From positions 682,001 through 746,000 of the forward strand of contig CAVRXM010000005.1 of NCBI GenBank assembly GCA_963725085.1: DNA of 64,000 bases, written 5' to 3'. The notes beneath the pieces are model-generated. The model was not told the DNA's origin, did not search any database, and worked only from the letters and a program-made list of their open reading frames with translations. The stretch is from VRUE01 sp963725085. Its GTDB lineage: Bacteria > Actinomycetota > Thermoleophilia > Solirubrobacterales > 70-9. Numbering within the stretch: position 1 is the stretch's first letter; each line of letters begins with the position of its first letter. The position numbers were made by a program, and so were the translations under genes. Positions 49,250-58,906 of the stretch are shown piece by piece.

Positions 49250-50926
49250 CTAGCCGCGGCGGAGGAGCCGCATCACCTGCGCCAGCTCGGCGATCCTCAG
49301 CAGCTTCGCCGCGGCGACGTAGGCGAGCCCGCCGAGCGCCAGCCCGCTCCCGAGCGAGACGACCTGGCCGATGAGGCCGCGCCCGAGTGCCTGGTCGAGC
49401 ACGTCCCAGATGCCGTAGCTGACCGCCGCCAGCGCGGCCGAGGCGACGACGATCCTGACGGCCGCGTCGAGCAGCCGGCCGAGCTCGAGCCCGTGCAGCA
49501 GCAGGCGCAGGATCACCATCTGGGCAGCGACGCTCGCCGCCGTCGCGATCGCGGTGGCGGCGACGATCCCCCCGACGCCGAGGTGGTAGAGCCCGAGCGC
49601 GGCCAATGCCGTGACGGCGAGGTTGGCGGCGGCGATCGCAGTCGGCACCCAGGGCCGCTGGAGGCTGAAGAAAGTCCGGGTCAGGAGCAGGAAGAGGCCG
49701 TTCGTCGGCAGCGAGAAGGCGAACCAGAACAGGGCGGTCGCGACCAGCGTCGTCTGCTCGGCGGTGAACTCGCCGCGTTCGTAAACGAGCCGGATCATCG
49801 GTTCGGAGAGGACGAGGATCGCCGCGGCCGCCGGTATCAGGACGAACAGGATCTGGCGCATCCCGTTCGCCATCGTCGCCCGCAGGTCCTCGGTCGCCCC
49901 CCGCGCCGCGAACCGGGCGAGCGTCGGGAAGAGCACGGTCGCGATCGCGACCGAGAAGATGCCCTGCGGCAGCTGGTAGATCCGGAACGCTTTGTCGATC
50001 GCCGCCGGCGCCTCGTCGCTGACGAGGCTGCCGAAGAGGCTGTTGATGATCAGGTTGAAGTTGATCAGCCCGAGGCTGATCGTCACCGGCAGCATCAGCA
50101 GCAGGACCCGGCGCACGTCGCGGTTGCGCCATTCGAAGCTCCAGCGAAACCTGAACGGCGTGTTGCGGAGGTCGAAGGCCGGGATCATCAGCTGGACGAA
50201 GGTCCCGGCGACGATGCCGATCGCGTAGGCGTAGATCCTGTCCTGCCCGTGGAATTTCGGGACGAGGACGATCAGCGCCAGGATGATCGTCAGGTTCCAG
50301 AACAGCGGCGAGATCGCGAAGGCGCCGAACCGGTCGTAGCTGTTGAGGATCCCGACCACGACCCCGCTGACCCCGAGCAGGATCAGGATCGGGAACAGGA
50401 TCTGCGAGAGAGTGACGGTCAGGCTGAGGATCTCCCCCGAGAATCCGGGGGCGACGAGCGGCATGATCACCGGCGCCAGCAGCACGAAGAAGGCCGTGAT
50501 CGAGCCGAGCACCAGGGTCACCATGAGCAGCAGGGTCGAGGCCATGCGGAAGGCCTCGCGGTAGTTCCCCTTCTCCAGCTGCTCGGTGAAGATCGGGACG
50601 AAGGCGGGCTGGAGCGCCGCGTCGGCGAACAGGGCGCGGACGAGGTTCGGGACCTGGAAGGCGATGGTGAAGGCCGAAACCGGCCCGTTCACCCCGTAGT
50701 AGCCGGCGGCGACGACCTCGCGAACGAGACCGGCGATCCGCGAGGCCGCGGTCGCGACCGAGAAGAACGCGGTAGAGCGGGCGATGCGCCCGGCCTGGCG
50801 GCCCGGGGACGGGTCGGCGCTCGGCTCCTCACCCGGATCGAAGGCCTCGGCGGCGCGGACGGCGGCATCGGCTGCGACCGCAGCGTCCTCGCGATCCGGA
50901 TTGTCAGCTGACTCGGGCCTCTCCAA
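49250..50926 (-). CDS. murJ: Lipid II flippase MurJ
   Basis: 558 aa, 14 helices, intact. ARSTAFFSVATAASRIAGLV, FTIAFQVPNLVRALFADAAL, FVPIFTEQLEKGNYREAFR and SYDRFGAFAISPLFWNLTII are MurJ/MviN signatures. An acidic cytoplasmic N-terminus of about 45 residues precedes the first helix. It exports the peptidoglycan precursor. Immediately followed by the GT-C-like gene. Confidence 0.94.
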   Translation of the reverse strand: MERPESADNPDREDAAVAADAAVRAAEAFDPGEEPSADPSPGRQAGRIARSTAFFSVATAASRIAGLVREVVAAGYYGVNGPVSAFTIAFQVPNLVRALFADAALQPAFVPIFTEQLEKGNYREAFRMASTLLLMVTLVLGSITAFFVLLAPVIMPLVAPGFSGEILSLTVTLSQILFPILILLGVSGVVVGILNSYDRFGAFAISPLFWNLTIILALIVLVPKFHGQDRIYAYAIGIVAGTFVQLMIPAFDLRNTPFRFRWSFEWRNRDVRRVLLLMLPVTISLGLINFNLIINSLFGSLVSDEAPAAIDKAFRIYQLPQGIFSVAIATVLFPTLARFAARGATEDLRATMANGMRQILFVLIPAAAAILVLSEPMIRLVYERGEFTAEQTTLVATALFWFAFSLPTNGLFLLLTRTFFSLQRPWVPTAIAAANLAVTALAALGLYHLGVGGIVAATAIATAASVAAQMVILRLLLHGLELGRLLDAAVRIVVASAALAAVSYGIWDVLDQALGRGLIGQVVSLGSGLALGGLAYVAAAKLLRIAELAQVMRLLRRG

Positions 50927-50995
50927 GCTGGGTCTCAGTCGCTATAGTCGACGGCCGCCCGGAGCCGCCCAGACGGCGCTTCAGGCACGCGAATC

Positions 50996-51257
50996 ATGGC
51001 CAACATAGCCTCACAGAAGAAGCGGATCCTACGCAGCAGCCGTGAGCGGGCTGAGAACCGGCTGCTGACCAGCACCGTCAAGACCCACTTCCGGCGCCTT
51101 GAAAGCGCCATCGAGGGGGGCGACGCCGGCGGCGGTCCAGGCCGAGCACCGGTCGCTGGTCTCGCGGATCGACAAGGCGGTGCAGAAAGGCGCCCTTCAC
51201 CGCAACACGGGCGCCCGCAAGAAGGCCCGCGCCGCCCGCATCGCCGCCGGCAGCTAG
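50996..51257 (+). CDS. rpsT: 30S ribosomal protein S20
   Basis: About 86 aa. ANIASQKKRILRSSRERAEN and NRLLTSTVKTHFRRLESAIE are the family start; the end, in another frame, reads SRIDKAVQKGALHRNTGARK followed by KARAARIAAGS. One extra base near 51118 splits it. TATAGT at 50943-50948 is a good -10 box about 48 bp upstream. Divergent from murJ; its stop abuts the holA stop. Confidence 0.95.
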
Positions 51258-52238
51258 TCAGGCTGCCGACCCCGCCGCTCGTCGCAGCGCCAGGGTCAGC
51301 GCCAGCTCATCGCCGTAGTCGGCGCCACCACGGCACCAGACCTCGAGGTCGGCGAGCGCGATCGTCGCCTCGCGGAGGTCATCCACGCTCGCCTCGCCGA
51401 CCCTGCGGACGAGCTGCTTGGCCGCGTAGGGGTGCATCCCGAGCCCCGCCTCGACCTGCTTCGTCGGGACCCCCTCCTCGAGCTGCGCGGCTGCGCTGCA
51501 GGCCTTCCGCAGCCGCGAAGCGAGCCCGTAGATCAGGCCGGTGACGTTCTCGCCCTGGGAGATCAGGCGCTCGGCGATCGCAAGCGCCTGCTCGGAGTCG
51601 CGGTCGAGCAGGGCGTCGGACAGGGCCCAGACGGCGGCCTCGGAGGTGTCGGAGATCATCGCGTCGAGGTCGGCTGCGGTCACCTCCCCACCCTCGCCCG
51701 CCCAGAGGGCGAGGCGCTCGAGCTCGTTGTGGAGGCGGAGGGAGCCGCCTCCCATCCTCTCGACCAGCAGCCTCGCCGCTGCGGGCTCGAGCCGGAAGCC
51801 GAGCCGCCCCGCATCGGCGACCAGCGCCCGCGGCATGTCCCGTGCACGCGGCTCCTCGAATTCATGCAGCTCGCCGCCCGCGGCGTCGACCGCCTTCGCC
51901 AGCTTCGCCGGCGCCTTGGCGCGGGCGATGAGGACGACGGTCAGGTCGGGCGGGAGGTCCGCCAGCGCGCCCGCGACCGCGTCGAGCTGGCGGTCGCGCC
52001 AGCGCTCGACGCCGTCGGCGAGCAGGTAGCGGCGCGACTCGGTCAGCGACATCGCCGGGATCGCGGCCAGCAGGGCCTCGTGATCGGGGGCGCCCGCGCC
52101 CTCGCGCGGCTCGAACGTCTCGAGCGCCGCGGCCCCTCCCTCGCGCTCGGCCCTCGCCCGCAGCCGTGCCCGGGTCGCCTCGATCTTGGCCGTGTCGGTG
52201 CCCGCGATCAGGTAGAGCGGGCTCATCTCGGAGGTCAT
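51258..52238 (-). CDS. holA: DNA polymerase III subunit delta
   Basis: Clamp-loader subunit, 326 aa, intact. YLIAGTDTAKIEATRARLRA and the AAA-like domain with LLADGVERWRD, ELERLALWAGEGGEVTAADL and DRDSEQALAIAERLISQGEN fit HolA. It ends at the rpsT stop, the common rpsT/holA neighbourhood. The start ATG follows the comEC end by 9 bp. Confidence 0.92.
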   Translation of the reverse strand: MTSEMSPLYLIAGTDTAKIEATRARLRARAEREGGAAALETFEPREGAGAPDHEALLAAIPAMSLTESRRYLLADGVERWRDRQLDAVAGALADLPPDLTVVLIARAKAPAKLAKAVDAAGGELHEFEEPRARDMPRALVADAGRLGFRLEPAAARLLVERMGGGSLRLHNELERLALWAGEGGEVTAADLDAMISDTSEAAVWALSDALLDRDSEQALAIAERLISQGENVTGLIYGLASRLRKACSAAAQLEEGVPTKQVEAGLGMHPYAAKQLVRRVGEASVDDLREATIALADLEVWCRGGADYGDELALTLALRRAAGSAA

Positions 52239-52247
52239 GGGTCGAGT

Positions 52248-54183
52248 CTATGGAAGGTGGTGGCGTCCCCCGCCGGGACTCGCTCGCTGCGCTCGCTTTG
52301 AGTATCCGTCCCTTCGGAGGACGCCCCGCCCTTCCCGGGGCCTCCGGGCGATGTCCAAGGCTGATGGTGCCGTCGAGATCGGTGCGGAGGACCGCGGACT
52401 CCGTGGGCGGCGAGCGTCGCCAGGGTTGATGGGGTCGGGTGGCCGAACGGGTTGTCGGCGCCGACCGAGATCACCGCCAGGCGGGGCTGGGTGCGGTCGA
52501 GCAGGCCATCGAGACCGGCGTCGTCGCTGCCATGGTGGGCGACCTTGAGGACGTCGATCGGGCCGGGGTCGAGCGGGACGGCCTCGGCCTCGGCGTCGGC
52601 GGTGAGCAGCATCGAGAAGCCGCGCCAGCGGGCGACGGCCACCACGGCGAGCTGGTTCGGGTCCTCTCCCGGGTGGGGAGTGCCGAGGCGCTCCGGCGGA
52701 GGCCACAGAACGTCGAGCCGCAGCCGCGCCGGAGCTGACCACCGATCCGGCGGCGACCCGCGCCGTGCCGGCCCCAGCCTCGTGTGCGAGGCCGAGCGGG
52801 CCCCGGCCGAGGACCGCGTAGAGAACCCGGTCCACCGGGACGGACGCGAGCAGTTCCGCCTCGGCGCCGTCGTGGTCGGACTGGTCGTGGGTGAGGATCA
52901 GTGCCCCGAGCCGCTCGACCCCGGCGTCCTCCAGCTGAGCCGCGATCCGGTCGCCGGGAGGCCCGGTGTCGACGAGGACCGCCGGCGCGGCAGCGGGCTG
53001 GAGCAGGATCGCGTCGCCCTGGCCGACGTCGAGCACCGAGACGCGCAGTCCGCTGAAGGCCGTCGTCCGACCGGCCCCCTCCCCCGCGCCCAGAACTCCC
53101 CAGACGAGGAGGGGAATGGCCACCACGGCCGCGAGCGCCGGCCGCGCGAGACCGCGAGAACGGCGCGCGGGGCGTAGGCCGCGCCGCCGCCGCACAGCCT
53201 CGATCCGGCGGCGGCGCCCGAGCCAGTGGGTCGCGAGAGCCGCAACGACGATCGCTCGCGTAGGCGGCGATGAGGGCGGCGAGGCCGACTCGGACTTCGA
53301 CGTAGGCCCAGCTCGGCCGCCCGCACCAGGCGGCCACCTGGGCGATGTAGGCGAGGAGCGGCGCGTTGAGCGCGTTGATCGGCCCGACCGGTAGGCCGGG
53401 AACCTGTCCGGCCGCCGCCGCAAGCATCCCGAGCCACATCGAAGGCGCCACCGCGGGGAGCGCCAAGAGGTTCGCGGCCAGCGTGGTGGTTGAGACCGCG
53501 CCGAAGTGGAAGGCGATCAGCGGCGCGGTGGCGAGCGTCGCCGCGATCGTCAGAGCGGCGCCGTCGGCCACGGCCCCGCCGATGCCGCCCGAACCGATCC
53601 GCATCGCGATCGCACGCCGCAGCGGCGCCGCGAGAAGCAGGATCCCGACGACCGCGGCGAAGCTCAGCTGCCAGCCGACATCGGCCGCGATCCGCGGCTC
53701 GACCGCAAGGGTGACGATCGCCGCCACCGCCAACCCATAGAGGCGCGAGGCGCGGCGCCCCGCGAGGGTCGCGAGGACCGTCAGCGCTCCCATCACGCCG
53801 GCCCGCTGGATCGAGGGCCCGGCGCCGGTCAGAGGAACGTAGACGGCGATCAGCGCCAGGACCCAGACGAGCCGGGCGCGGAGCGAGATCCCGAGTGCGC
53901 CGAGGACCGGCATCGCCAGCAGCGCGAGCAGCGCCACGTTCTGCCCGGACACGGCGAGGAGATGGGAAAGGCCGGAGCGCCGAAAGTCTTCAACCGTGCG
54001 GGGGTCGATCCTCTCGTCCTCGCCGAGCACGAAGCCCCGGGCCAACGCCGCCTCGCGGGAGGGCATCCCCGTTCCCAGCGCGGCGTCCGCCCGGGCGCCG
54101 ATCTCGCCGGTGTGGGCGATTGCGAGGGCGACGATCGCGACCACCCCGAGCAACAGGAGCAGTGGCGGCCGGCCGCTCGCCAC
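52248..54183 (-). CDS. comEC: ComEC/Rec2-family DNA channel protein, frame-disrupted
   Basis: Competence DNA-uptake channel. The competence domain is present (LLAVSGQNVALLALLA, LTGAGPSIQRAGVMG, ADVGWQLSFAAVVGILL). The C-terminal metallo-beta-lactamase-like part has VLDVGQGDAILL, LTHDQSDHDG and KVAHHGSDDAG. The N-terminal OB domain of longer ComEC proteins is missing. Shifts lie near 53250, 52730, 52390 and 52365. Repaired reading gives DLDGTISLDIA and a TAG at 52248, with the last 25 codons supplied by a palindromic element. Confidence 0.88.
52262..52325. repeat. Palindromic element at the comEC 3' end (type A, copy 2)
   Basis: Arms GGCGTCC (52262-52268) and GGACGCC (52319-52325). On the minus strand it carries GGAAGGGCG, TCCGAA and ACGGATACTCAAAG in the same order and spacing as the 47699-47779 copy. 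The sequence between (GCGAGCGCAGCGAGCGAG) differs from copy 1's hairpin. It forms the last codons of comEC. Confidence 0.75.
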
Positions 54184-54188
54184 CGGAC

Positions 54189-54770
54189 TCAGGGCTGGAG
54201 GCGGGCCCGCAACGACTCCATCGTCGCCGGCCCGATCCCACTGACGTCGTCGAGCTGCTCGACCGAGGCGAGGCCGCCCTGCTGATCGCGGTATTCGATG
54301 ATTTTCTGGGCGGTGACCGGGCCGATGCCGTCGATCGTTTCGAGCTGTTCGACGGTCGCCGAGCCGAGCCCTATCGGCCCGGTCGCCGCAGCCGGCCCGG
54401 TCGAGGTCGCGGCAGATCCGTGCGCCGGGACAACGACCTGCTGGCCATCGGTCAGCCGGGCTGCGCGGTTGATCGCCTCGAGGTCGGCACCCGCATCGGG
54501 GCCGCCGGCGCGCTGCATCGCGTCGATCACCCGGGCCCCGCTCGGCATCCGGTAGACGCCCGGCCGGCGCACCGCGCCGGAGACGTCGACGACGATCTCG
54601 CCGCCGCCGCTACCGACGCTGAGCCCGGCCGACCCCGAGTCGCCCCCGCCGAAGCCGACATCGGCAGTCGCCGGGCCGCCGTCGGCGCGCAGCGCCCGGA
54701 CGCCGACCAGGAGGAGTGCGACGGCGACTGCGCCGTAGACGACGAGTTGGGAGCGGCTGAGCTCGGGCAC
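54189..54770 (-). CDS. comEA: ComEA-family DNA-binding protein
   Basis: 193 aa. A signal anchor (LVVYGAVAVALLLVGVRAL) precedes an SLBB domain (VDVSGAVRRPGVYRMPSGAR) and a C-terminal helix-hairpin-helix pair (LETIDGIGPVTAQKIIEYR; LDDVSGIGPATMESLRA) that binds double-stranded DNA. It is intact and 5 bp upstream of comEC; together they form the uptake channel. Confidence 0.94.
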   Translation of the reverse strand: MPELSRSQLVVYGAVAVALLLVGVRALRADGGPATADVGFGGGDSGSAGLSVGSGGGEIVVDVSGAVRRPGVYRMPSGARVIDAMQRAGGPDAGADLEAINRAARLTDGQQVVVPAHGSAATSTGPAAATGPIGLGSATVEQLETIDGIGPVTAQKIIEYRDQQGGLASVEQLDDVSGIGPATMESLRARLQP

Positions 54771-54826
54771 CCGAAAAGGGTCCGCCTCCCCGGCGCGCAG
54801 GTGGCGCGCTCAGATCAACAATTCGG

Positions 54827-55225
54827 CTACAGGTCTTCGTCGTCGTCGTAGCCGGTCACTTCGGCGAGCTCGTTCTCGTAGAGCTCCTGCATCGAGACCG
54901 GCGGCGAGGCGGCGGTGACGTAGACGAGATCGACGTCGCCATCGTTCTCGATCCCGTGATCGGTCGCCGGCGGGATCAGGACGAGGTCGCCTACGGAGAC
55001 CTTCTCACGGTCGCCGGCGACGATCATCGTCCCCGAGCCGCCGACGACGACGTAGATCTGCTCCGCGTTCTCATGCGAGTGGGAAGTCTGGTGCGCGCCG
55101 GGGGGAACCTCGACCCAGGTGGCCACGAGATTGCGAGACCCCAGCTCCCCGGCATCCATCAGGATGTGCGAACGGAGGCGATGGCGCTCCTGGACCGGTG
55201 CCTCTGAGAGCCGCCTGACAAGCAC
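54827..55225 (-). CDS. Cupin-domain protein
   Basis: 132 aa, single cupin barrel. The metal motif is TSHSHENAEQIYVVVGGSG, and the second is VLIPPATDHGIENDGDVDL. The C-terminus is acidic (GYDDDEDL). It is not tied to a pathway. It lies between leuS and comEA. Possible roles are isomerase, dioxygenase or regulator. Confidence 0.85.
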   Translation of the reverse strand: MLVRRLSEAPVQERHRLRSHILMDAGELGSRNLVATWVEVPPGAHQTSHSHENAEQIYVVVGGSGTMIVAGDREKVSVGDLVLIPPATDHGIENDGDVDLVYVTAASPPVSMQELYENELAEVTGYDDDEDL

Positions 55226-55266
55226 GCGCGCTTTCTACCAGAAATCCGCCCGCGGCCCTCGGCGCT

Positions 55267-57759
55267 TCATCGCACGACGAGGTTGACCAGCTTGCCGGGG
55301 ACGACGACCTCCTTGATTACCTCCTTGCCGTCGAGGTGGCGGCGGACCTTCTCGCTTTCGCGCGCCAGCTCGAGCAGCTCCGCCTCCGGCGCCTCCGCGG
55401 CGGCCTCGATTCGGTCGCGGAGCTTGCCGTTCACCTGGACGACGAGGGTCACGGTGTCGCGCGAGAGGAGCTCGGGGTCGGCCTTCGGCCAGGGCTCCTC
55501 CCAGACCCGGCCGCCCATGAGCCGCTCCCACACCTCGGCCCCGAGGTGTGGCGCGAAGGGGAAGATCAGCGATCCGGCGGTCGCCGTCGCGAAGCGGACC
55601 GCGGCGACCCCGTTCGGGTCCGAGTAGAGGGCGTCCTTGACGCGGTAGGCGTCGTTGACGAGCTCCATCACGGCGGCGATGGCGGTGTTGAACTGAAATC
55701 CGCGCCCGAAGTCGCGGCTGACCTTGTCGATCGCCCAGTGCGCCTTTGCGAGCAGCTCGCGGGCCTCGCCGCCGGTTCCGGGGTCGATATCGCCGGCGTC
55801 CCTGCCCTCGACCTCCTCGCAGAGCCTCCAGAGTCGGGCGAGGAAGCGGTTGACTCCCTCGACGCCCTCGTCGGACCAGTCGGCGCCCCGCTCCGGGGGG
55901 CCCATGAAGCAGATGTAGGTGCGGGCGGTGTCGGCGCCGTAGCGCTCGACGTAGTCGGCGGGACTGACGGTGTTTCCGCGCGACTTCGACATCTTCGCCC
56001 CGTCGCGGGTGATCATCCCCTGCGTGAAGAGGTTCGCGAACGGCTCCTGGACGCCGAGCCAGTCCATGTCAGCGAGCGCCTTGACGAGGAAACGCGCATA
56101 CATCAGGTGCAGGATCGCGTGCTCGACGCCGCCGATGTACTGGTCGACCGGCATCCAGTGGTCCGCCGCCTCGCGGTCCCACGGCGCATCCTCGTCCTGG
56201 GGGTCGAGGTAGCGGATGAAGTACCAGGCGGAGTCGACGAAGGTGTCCATCGTGTCGGTCTCGCGCCGCGCCGGCCCGCCGCAGCGCGGGCACTCGGTCG
56301 CGACCCAGTCCTCGGCCGCAGCGAGCGGGCTGCGCCCCTTCGGCGCGTAGTCCTCGACCTCGGGCAGCTCGACCGGAAGCTGGTCCTCGGGGACCGGGAC
56401 GACCCCGCATTCCTCGCAGTAGACGACCGGTATCGGCGCCCCCCAGTAGCGCTGGCGGGAGACGAGCCAGTCGCGGAGGCGGTAGTTGACGGATGGGTGG
56501 CCGCGACCCTCCTCGGCGAGCCACTCGATGATCTCCGAGTAGGCCTCGCGATTGTCCATGCCGTCGAAGCGGCCGGACCCGGTCATCGGGCCGTCACCGG
56601 GATACGGCAGCCCAGCGTCGTCGCGGACGGCCTCCTCGTCGATGCCCTCGATGACGCGCCTGATCGGGAGGTCGAAGGCTTCCGCGAACTCATAGTCGCG
56701 GGTGTCGTGGCCGGGAACCGCCATTATCGCCCCGGTCCCGTACTCCATCAGCACGTAATCGGCGACGAACATCGGGATCTCCTCGCCGTTGACGGGGTTG
56801 ACGACGCTGCGCCCGAGCGGCACGCCCGTCTTGTCCCGGTCCTCGGCTCCGCGCTCCTCGGCGGACTCGCGCGCGACCCGGTTGACGTACTCGCGGACGG
56901 CGTCCTCGGCCGGAGTGCCGGCGACCAGGCGCTCGAGCTCGGGATGCTCGGGCGCGAGGGCGAAGAAGGTCGCGCCGAACAGGGTGTCGGGCCGGGTCGT
57001 GAAGACGGGGAAGTCGATGTCGAGCTCCCTTTCTTGACAACGGAAGACGACCTCGGCGCCCTCCGAGCGGCCGATCCAGTTGCGCTGCATCGTCACCACG
57101 TGCTCGGGCCAGGACTCGAGCAGGTCGAAGTCGGAGAGGAGGCGGTCCGCGTACTCGGTGATCTTCCAGAACCATTGCTCGAGGCGGCGCTGCTCGACCG
57201 GGGTGCCGCAGCGCTCGCAGCGGCCGTCGATCACCTGCTCGTTGGCGAGGACGGTCGCGTCCTTGGGGCACCACTGGACCGGGGCCTCGGCGCGGTAGGC
57301 GAGGCCCCGCTCGAGGAGTTTGAGGAAGATCCACTGGGTCCAGCGGTAGTACTCGGGGGTGTGGGTGCCGAGCTCGCGCGACCAGTCGATCGAGATTCCC
57401 CACTCCCGAAACTGGCGCCGGAACGAGGCGATCGAGCGCTCGGTGACATCCCGCGGCGGCTCGCCGGTCTTGATCGCGTTGTTCTCGGCCGGAAGGCCGA
57501 AGGCGTCGTAGCCCATCGGGTGGATGACCTCGAAGCCGTGGCGGCGGCGGAAGTGGGCGATTGCGTCGCCCACCGCGTAGGTCTTGAGGTGGCCGACGTG
57601 GGGCTCTCCCGAGGGGTAGGGCAGCATCTCGAGCACGTAGCTCTTCGGCTTCGCCGGGTCGTACCCGGGCTGCCCCGGGTTGGCGACCTCCCAGGTTCGC
57701 TCATCGGCCCAGGTCCGCTGCCACTTCGACTCGATCGCTTTCGGCTCGTATCCGCTCAC
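55267..57759 (-). CDS. leuS: Leucyl-tRNA synthetase
   Basis: 830 aa, intact. Class I signatures are PYPSGEPHVGHLKTY (HIGH) and KMSKSRGNTVSP (KMSKS). The editing domain has VFTTRPDTLFGATF and VPGHDTRDYEFA. Zinc-site cysteines are CERCGTPV and CEECGVV. Start GTG 57759; the longer open frame upstream is not conserved. Confidence 0.97.
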   Translation of the reverse strand: MSGYEPKAIESKWQRTWADERTWEVANPGQPGYDPAKPKSYVLEMLPYPSGEPHVGHLKTYAVGDAIAHFRRRHGFEVIHPMGYDAFGLPAENNAIKTGEPPRDVTERSIASFRRQFREWGISIDWSRELGTHTPEYYRWTQWIFLKLLERGLAYRAEAPVQWCPKDATVLANEQVIDGRCERCGTPVEQRRLEQWFWKITEYADRLLSDFDLLESWPEHVVTMQRNWIGRSEGAEVVFRCQERELDIDFPVFTTRPDTLFGATFFALAPEHPELERLVAGTPAEDAVREYVNRVARESAEERGAEDRDKTGVPLGRSVVNPVNGEEIPMFVADYVLMEYGTGAIMAVPGHDTRDYEFAEAFDLPIRRVIEGIDEEAVRDDAGLPYPGDGPMTGSGRFDGMDNREAYSEIIEWLAEEGRGHPSVNYRLRDWLVSRQRYWGAPIPVVYCEECGVVPVPEDQLPVELPEVEDYAPKGRSPLAAAEDWVATECPRCGGPARRETDTMDTFVDSAWYFIRYLDPQDEDAPWDREAADHWMPVDQYIGGVEHAILHLMYARFLVKALADMDWLGVQEPFANLFTQGMITRDGAKMSKSRGNTVSPADYVERYGADTARTYICFMGPPERGADWSDEGVEGVNRFLARLWRLCEEVEGRDAGDIDPGTGGEARELLAKAHWAIDKVSRDFGRGFQFNTAIAAVMELVNDAYRVKDALYSDPNGVAAVRFATATAGSLIFPFAPHLGAEVWERLMGGRVWEEPWPKADPELLSRDTVTLVVQVNGKLRDRIEAAAEAPEAELLELARESEKVRRHLDGKEVIKEVVVPGKLVNLVVR

Positions 57760-57784
57760 AGGGAAGATCCTATGGAGAACCAAT

Positions 57785-57820
57785 GCGCCACCTCCTCCGC
57801 TTCGCGTCCGGGGGTGGCGC
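57785..57820. repeat. Hairpin in the leuS / SpoIIM-like gap
   Basis: GCGCCACC (57785-57792) pairs with GGTGGCGC (57813-57820). A short GGCGC-cttt-GCGCC hairpin follows at 57817-57830. It contains CTCCGCTTCGCG, also seen at the trpB/trpA junction (28068-28079, opposite strand). It may end the SpoIIM-like transcript or belong to the palindromic family. The rest of 57760-57893 holds the leuS leader. Confidence 0.5.
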
Positions 57821-57893
57821 CTTTGCGCCGGATCAGCGCCGCTCGCGGAGAATCAGATTTCGACGCTCGCTAATCGATTCTTCGGGGACCGCG

Positions 57894-58601
57894 TCAGAAG
57901 ACCGGAGAGACCGCGCGGAGAAGGTGCGGCCAGACGTAGACCTCGATCGAGGCGGCGATGAGGAGAGTCGGGATCGCGAGCAGGACGGTGACGAAGGTGG
58001 CGGCGAGAAGCTGGTTCCACTCCCCGCGGCGGCTTGCGATGAGCCAGGCCGCGAGGGGCAGGAAGAGCGCGCACAGCTCCGGGATCGCGTGGGGAAGGAC
58101 GGTGACGATCAGTTCCAGTCGGGAGATGTGGAGCTGCTTGGCGAGCGTCGCGCCCTGGAACCCGAGGAAGAGAGCCTGGGTCGAGAGCGAGAAGAGGGTC
58201 ACGGCGCAGACGAAGAGGATCGCGAACTCGGCGGCCTTGACATGAATCCAGCGGGATAGGCCGGATCGTTGCGAGGCGGCGAGCGGCATCGACGCGCCGG
58301 CGATGAAGCCGGCGACGCAGGCGGTGCCGTGCAAAGCCAGGACCAGCGAGTTCCGCCACAGGATCGGCAGCAGGTCGGCGGGCGTGCTCGGTTCCGTCAG
58401 GCCCGCCATGCGAATCGGGGTGATGTCGGGCGTGAGCTGGCCCGCGACGACCCAGGTGGCGCCGAGGAGCGCCAGCGCGATCGCGAAGCTGAGCGCAAGC
58501 CAGCCGCGCAGGACCGACCATGGATGCCCGCTCCAGGCATCGAGCGTCTCGCGCGTGTCCTGCATTCCGTGCGAGAACACGTGCTGGTTCGCGGTGTTCA
58601 T
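57894..58601 (-). CDS. SpoIIM-like membrane protein
   Basis: 235 aa with five helices. The pattern of the stage II sporulation protein M family is visible: a conserved first helix, then WRNSLVLALHGTACVAGFIA (N near the helix start), LPHAIPELCALFLPLAAW and a final helix ASIEVYVWPHLL. The family in non-sporulating bacteria has unclear roles, probably membrane remodelling. It does not imply sporulation here. Confidence 0.8.
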   Translation of the reverse strand: MNTANQHVFSHGMQDTRETLDAWSGHPWSVLRGWLALSFAIALALLGATWVVAGQLTPDITPIRMAGLTEPSTPADLLPILWRNSLVLALHGTACVAGFIAGASMPLAASQRSGLSRWIHVKAAEFAILFVCAVTLFSLSTQALFLGFQGATLAKQLHISRLELIVTVLPHAIPELCALFLPLAAWLIASRRGEWNQLLAATFVTVLLAIPTLLIAASIEVYVWPHLLRAVSPVF

Positions 58602-58647
58602 CGGTCTCTCATCGGCAGATGGGTGGGCCGCTTGAGGAGGGTTGCTT

Positions 58648-58896
58648 TCAGTGCTCAGGCACGGTCGGCCCGCGTATCGCCTGGATCAGGCCCCAGAGCG
58701 AGACGCCTGCCCAGAAGGTCTCGAGCAGCAGGAAGCCCCAGAGGCTTTCGAGCAGGGCGAGGACGCCGAGGATCAGGGAGCCGACGACATTGAGGACGAG
58801 GTAGGTCCGCGAATGCTGGCTCATCGCCCCGAACTGCGCCGCCGCGTAGGCGATGAGGATGAAGACGGCGCCCACGACCTGAACCAGTTGGGCCAT
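58648..58896 (-). CDS. Small membrane protein, CBU_0592-like
   Basis: 82 aa, three helices (VQVVGAVFILIAYAAAQFG; YLVLNVVGSLILGVLALL; LETFWAGVSLWGLIQAI). The N-terminal QxxGxxxILxAY, the NxxGSxxL and the WxxxSxxGL motifs fit the small CBU_0592 group. No known function. Start ATG 58896. Confidence 0.72.
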   Translation of the reverse strand: MAQLVQVVGAVFILIAYAAAQFGAMSQHSRTYLVLNVVGSLILGVLALLESLWGFLLLETFWAGVSLWGLIQAIRGPTVPEH

Positions 58897-58906
58897 GCGA
58901 GTGAGG

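Noticed and set aside
48677..50911. 744-codon plus-strand open frame opposite murJ and the GT-C-like gene
   Set aside because: Composition almost only Arg, Asp, Glu, Gly and Gln; shadow of membrane-protein codons.
55336..57873. 845-codon plus-strand open frame opposite leuS
   Set aside because: Antisense shadow of leuS with the same low-complexity composition; no domain visible.
57894..58601. SpoIIM-like gene as evidence for sporulation
   Set aside because: The family is widespread in non-sporulating bacteria and no other sporulation gene is present.
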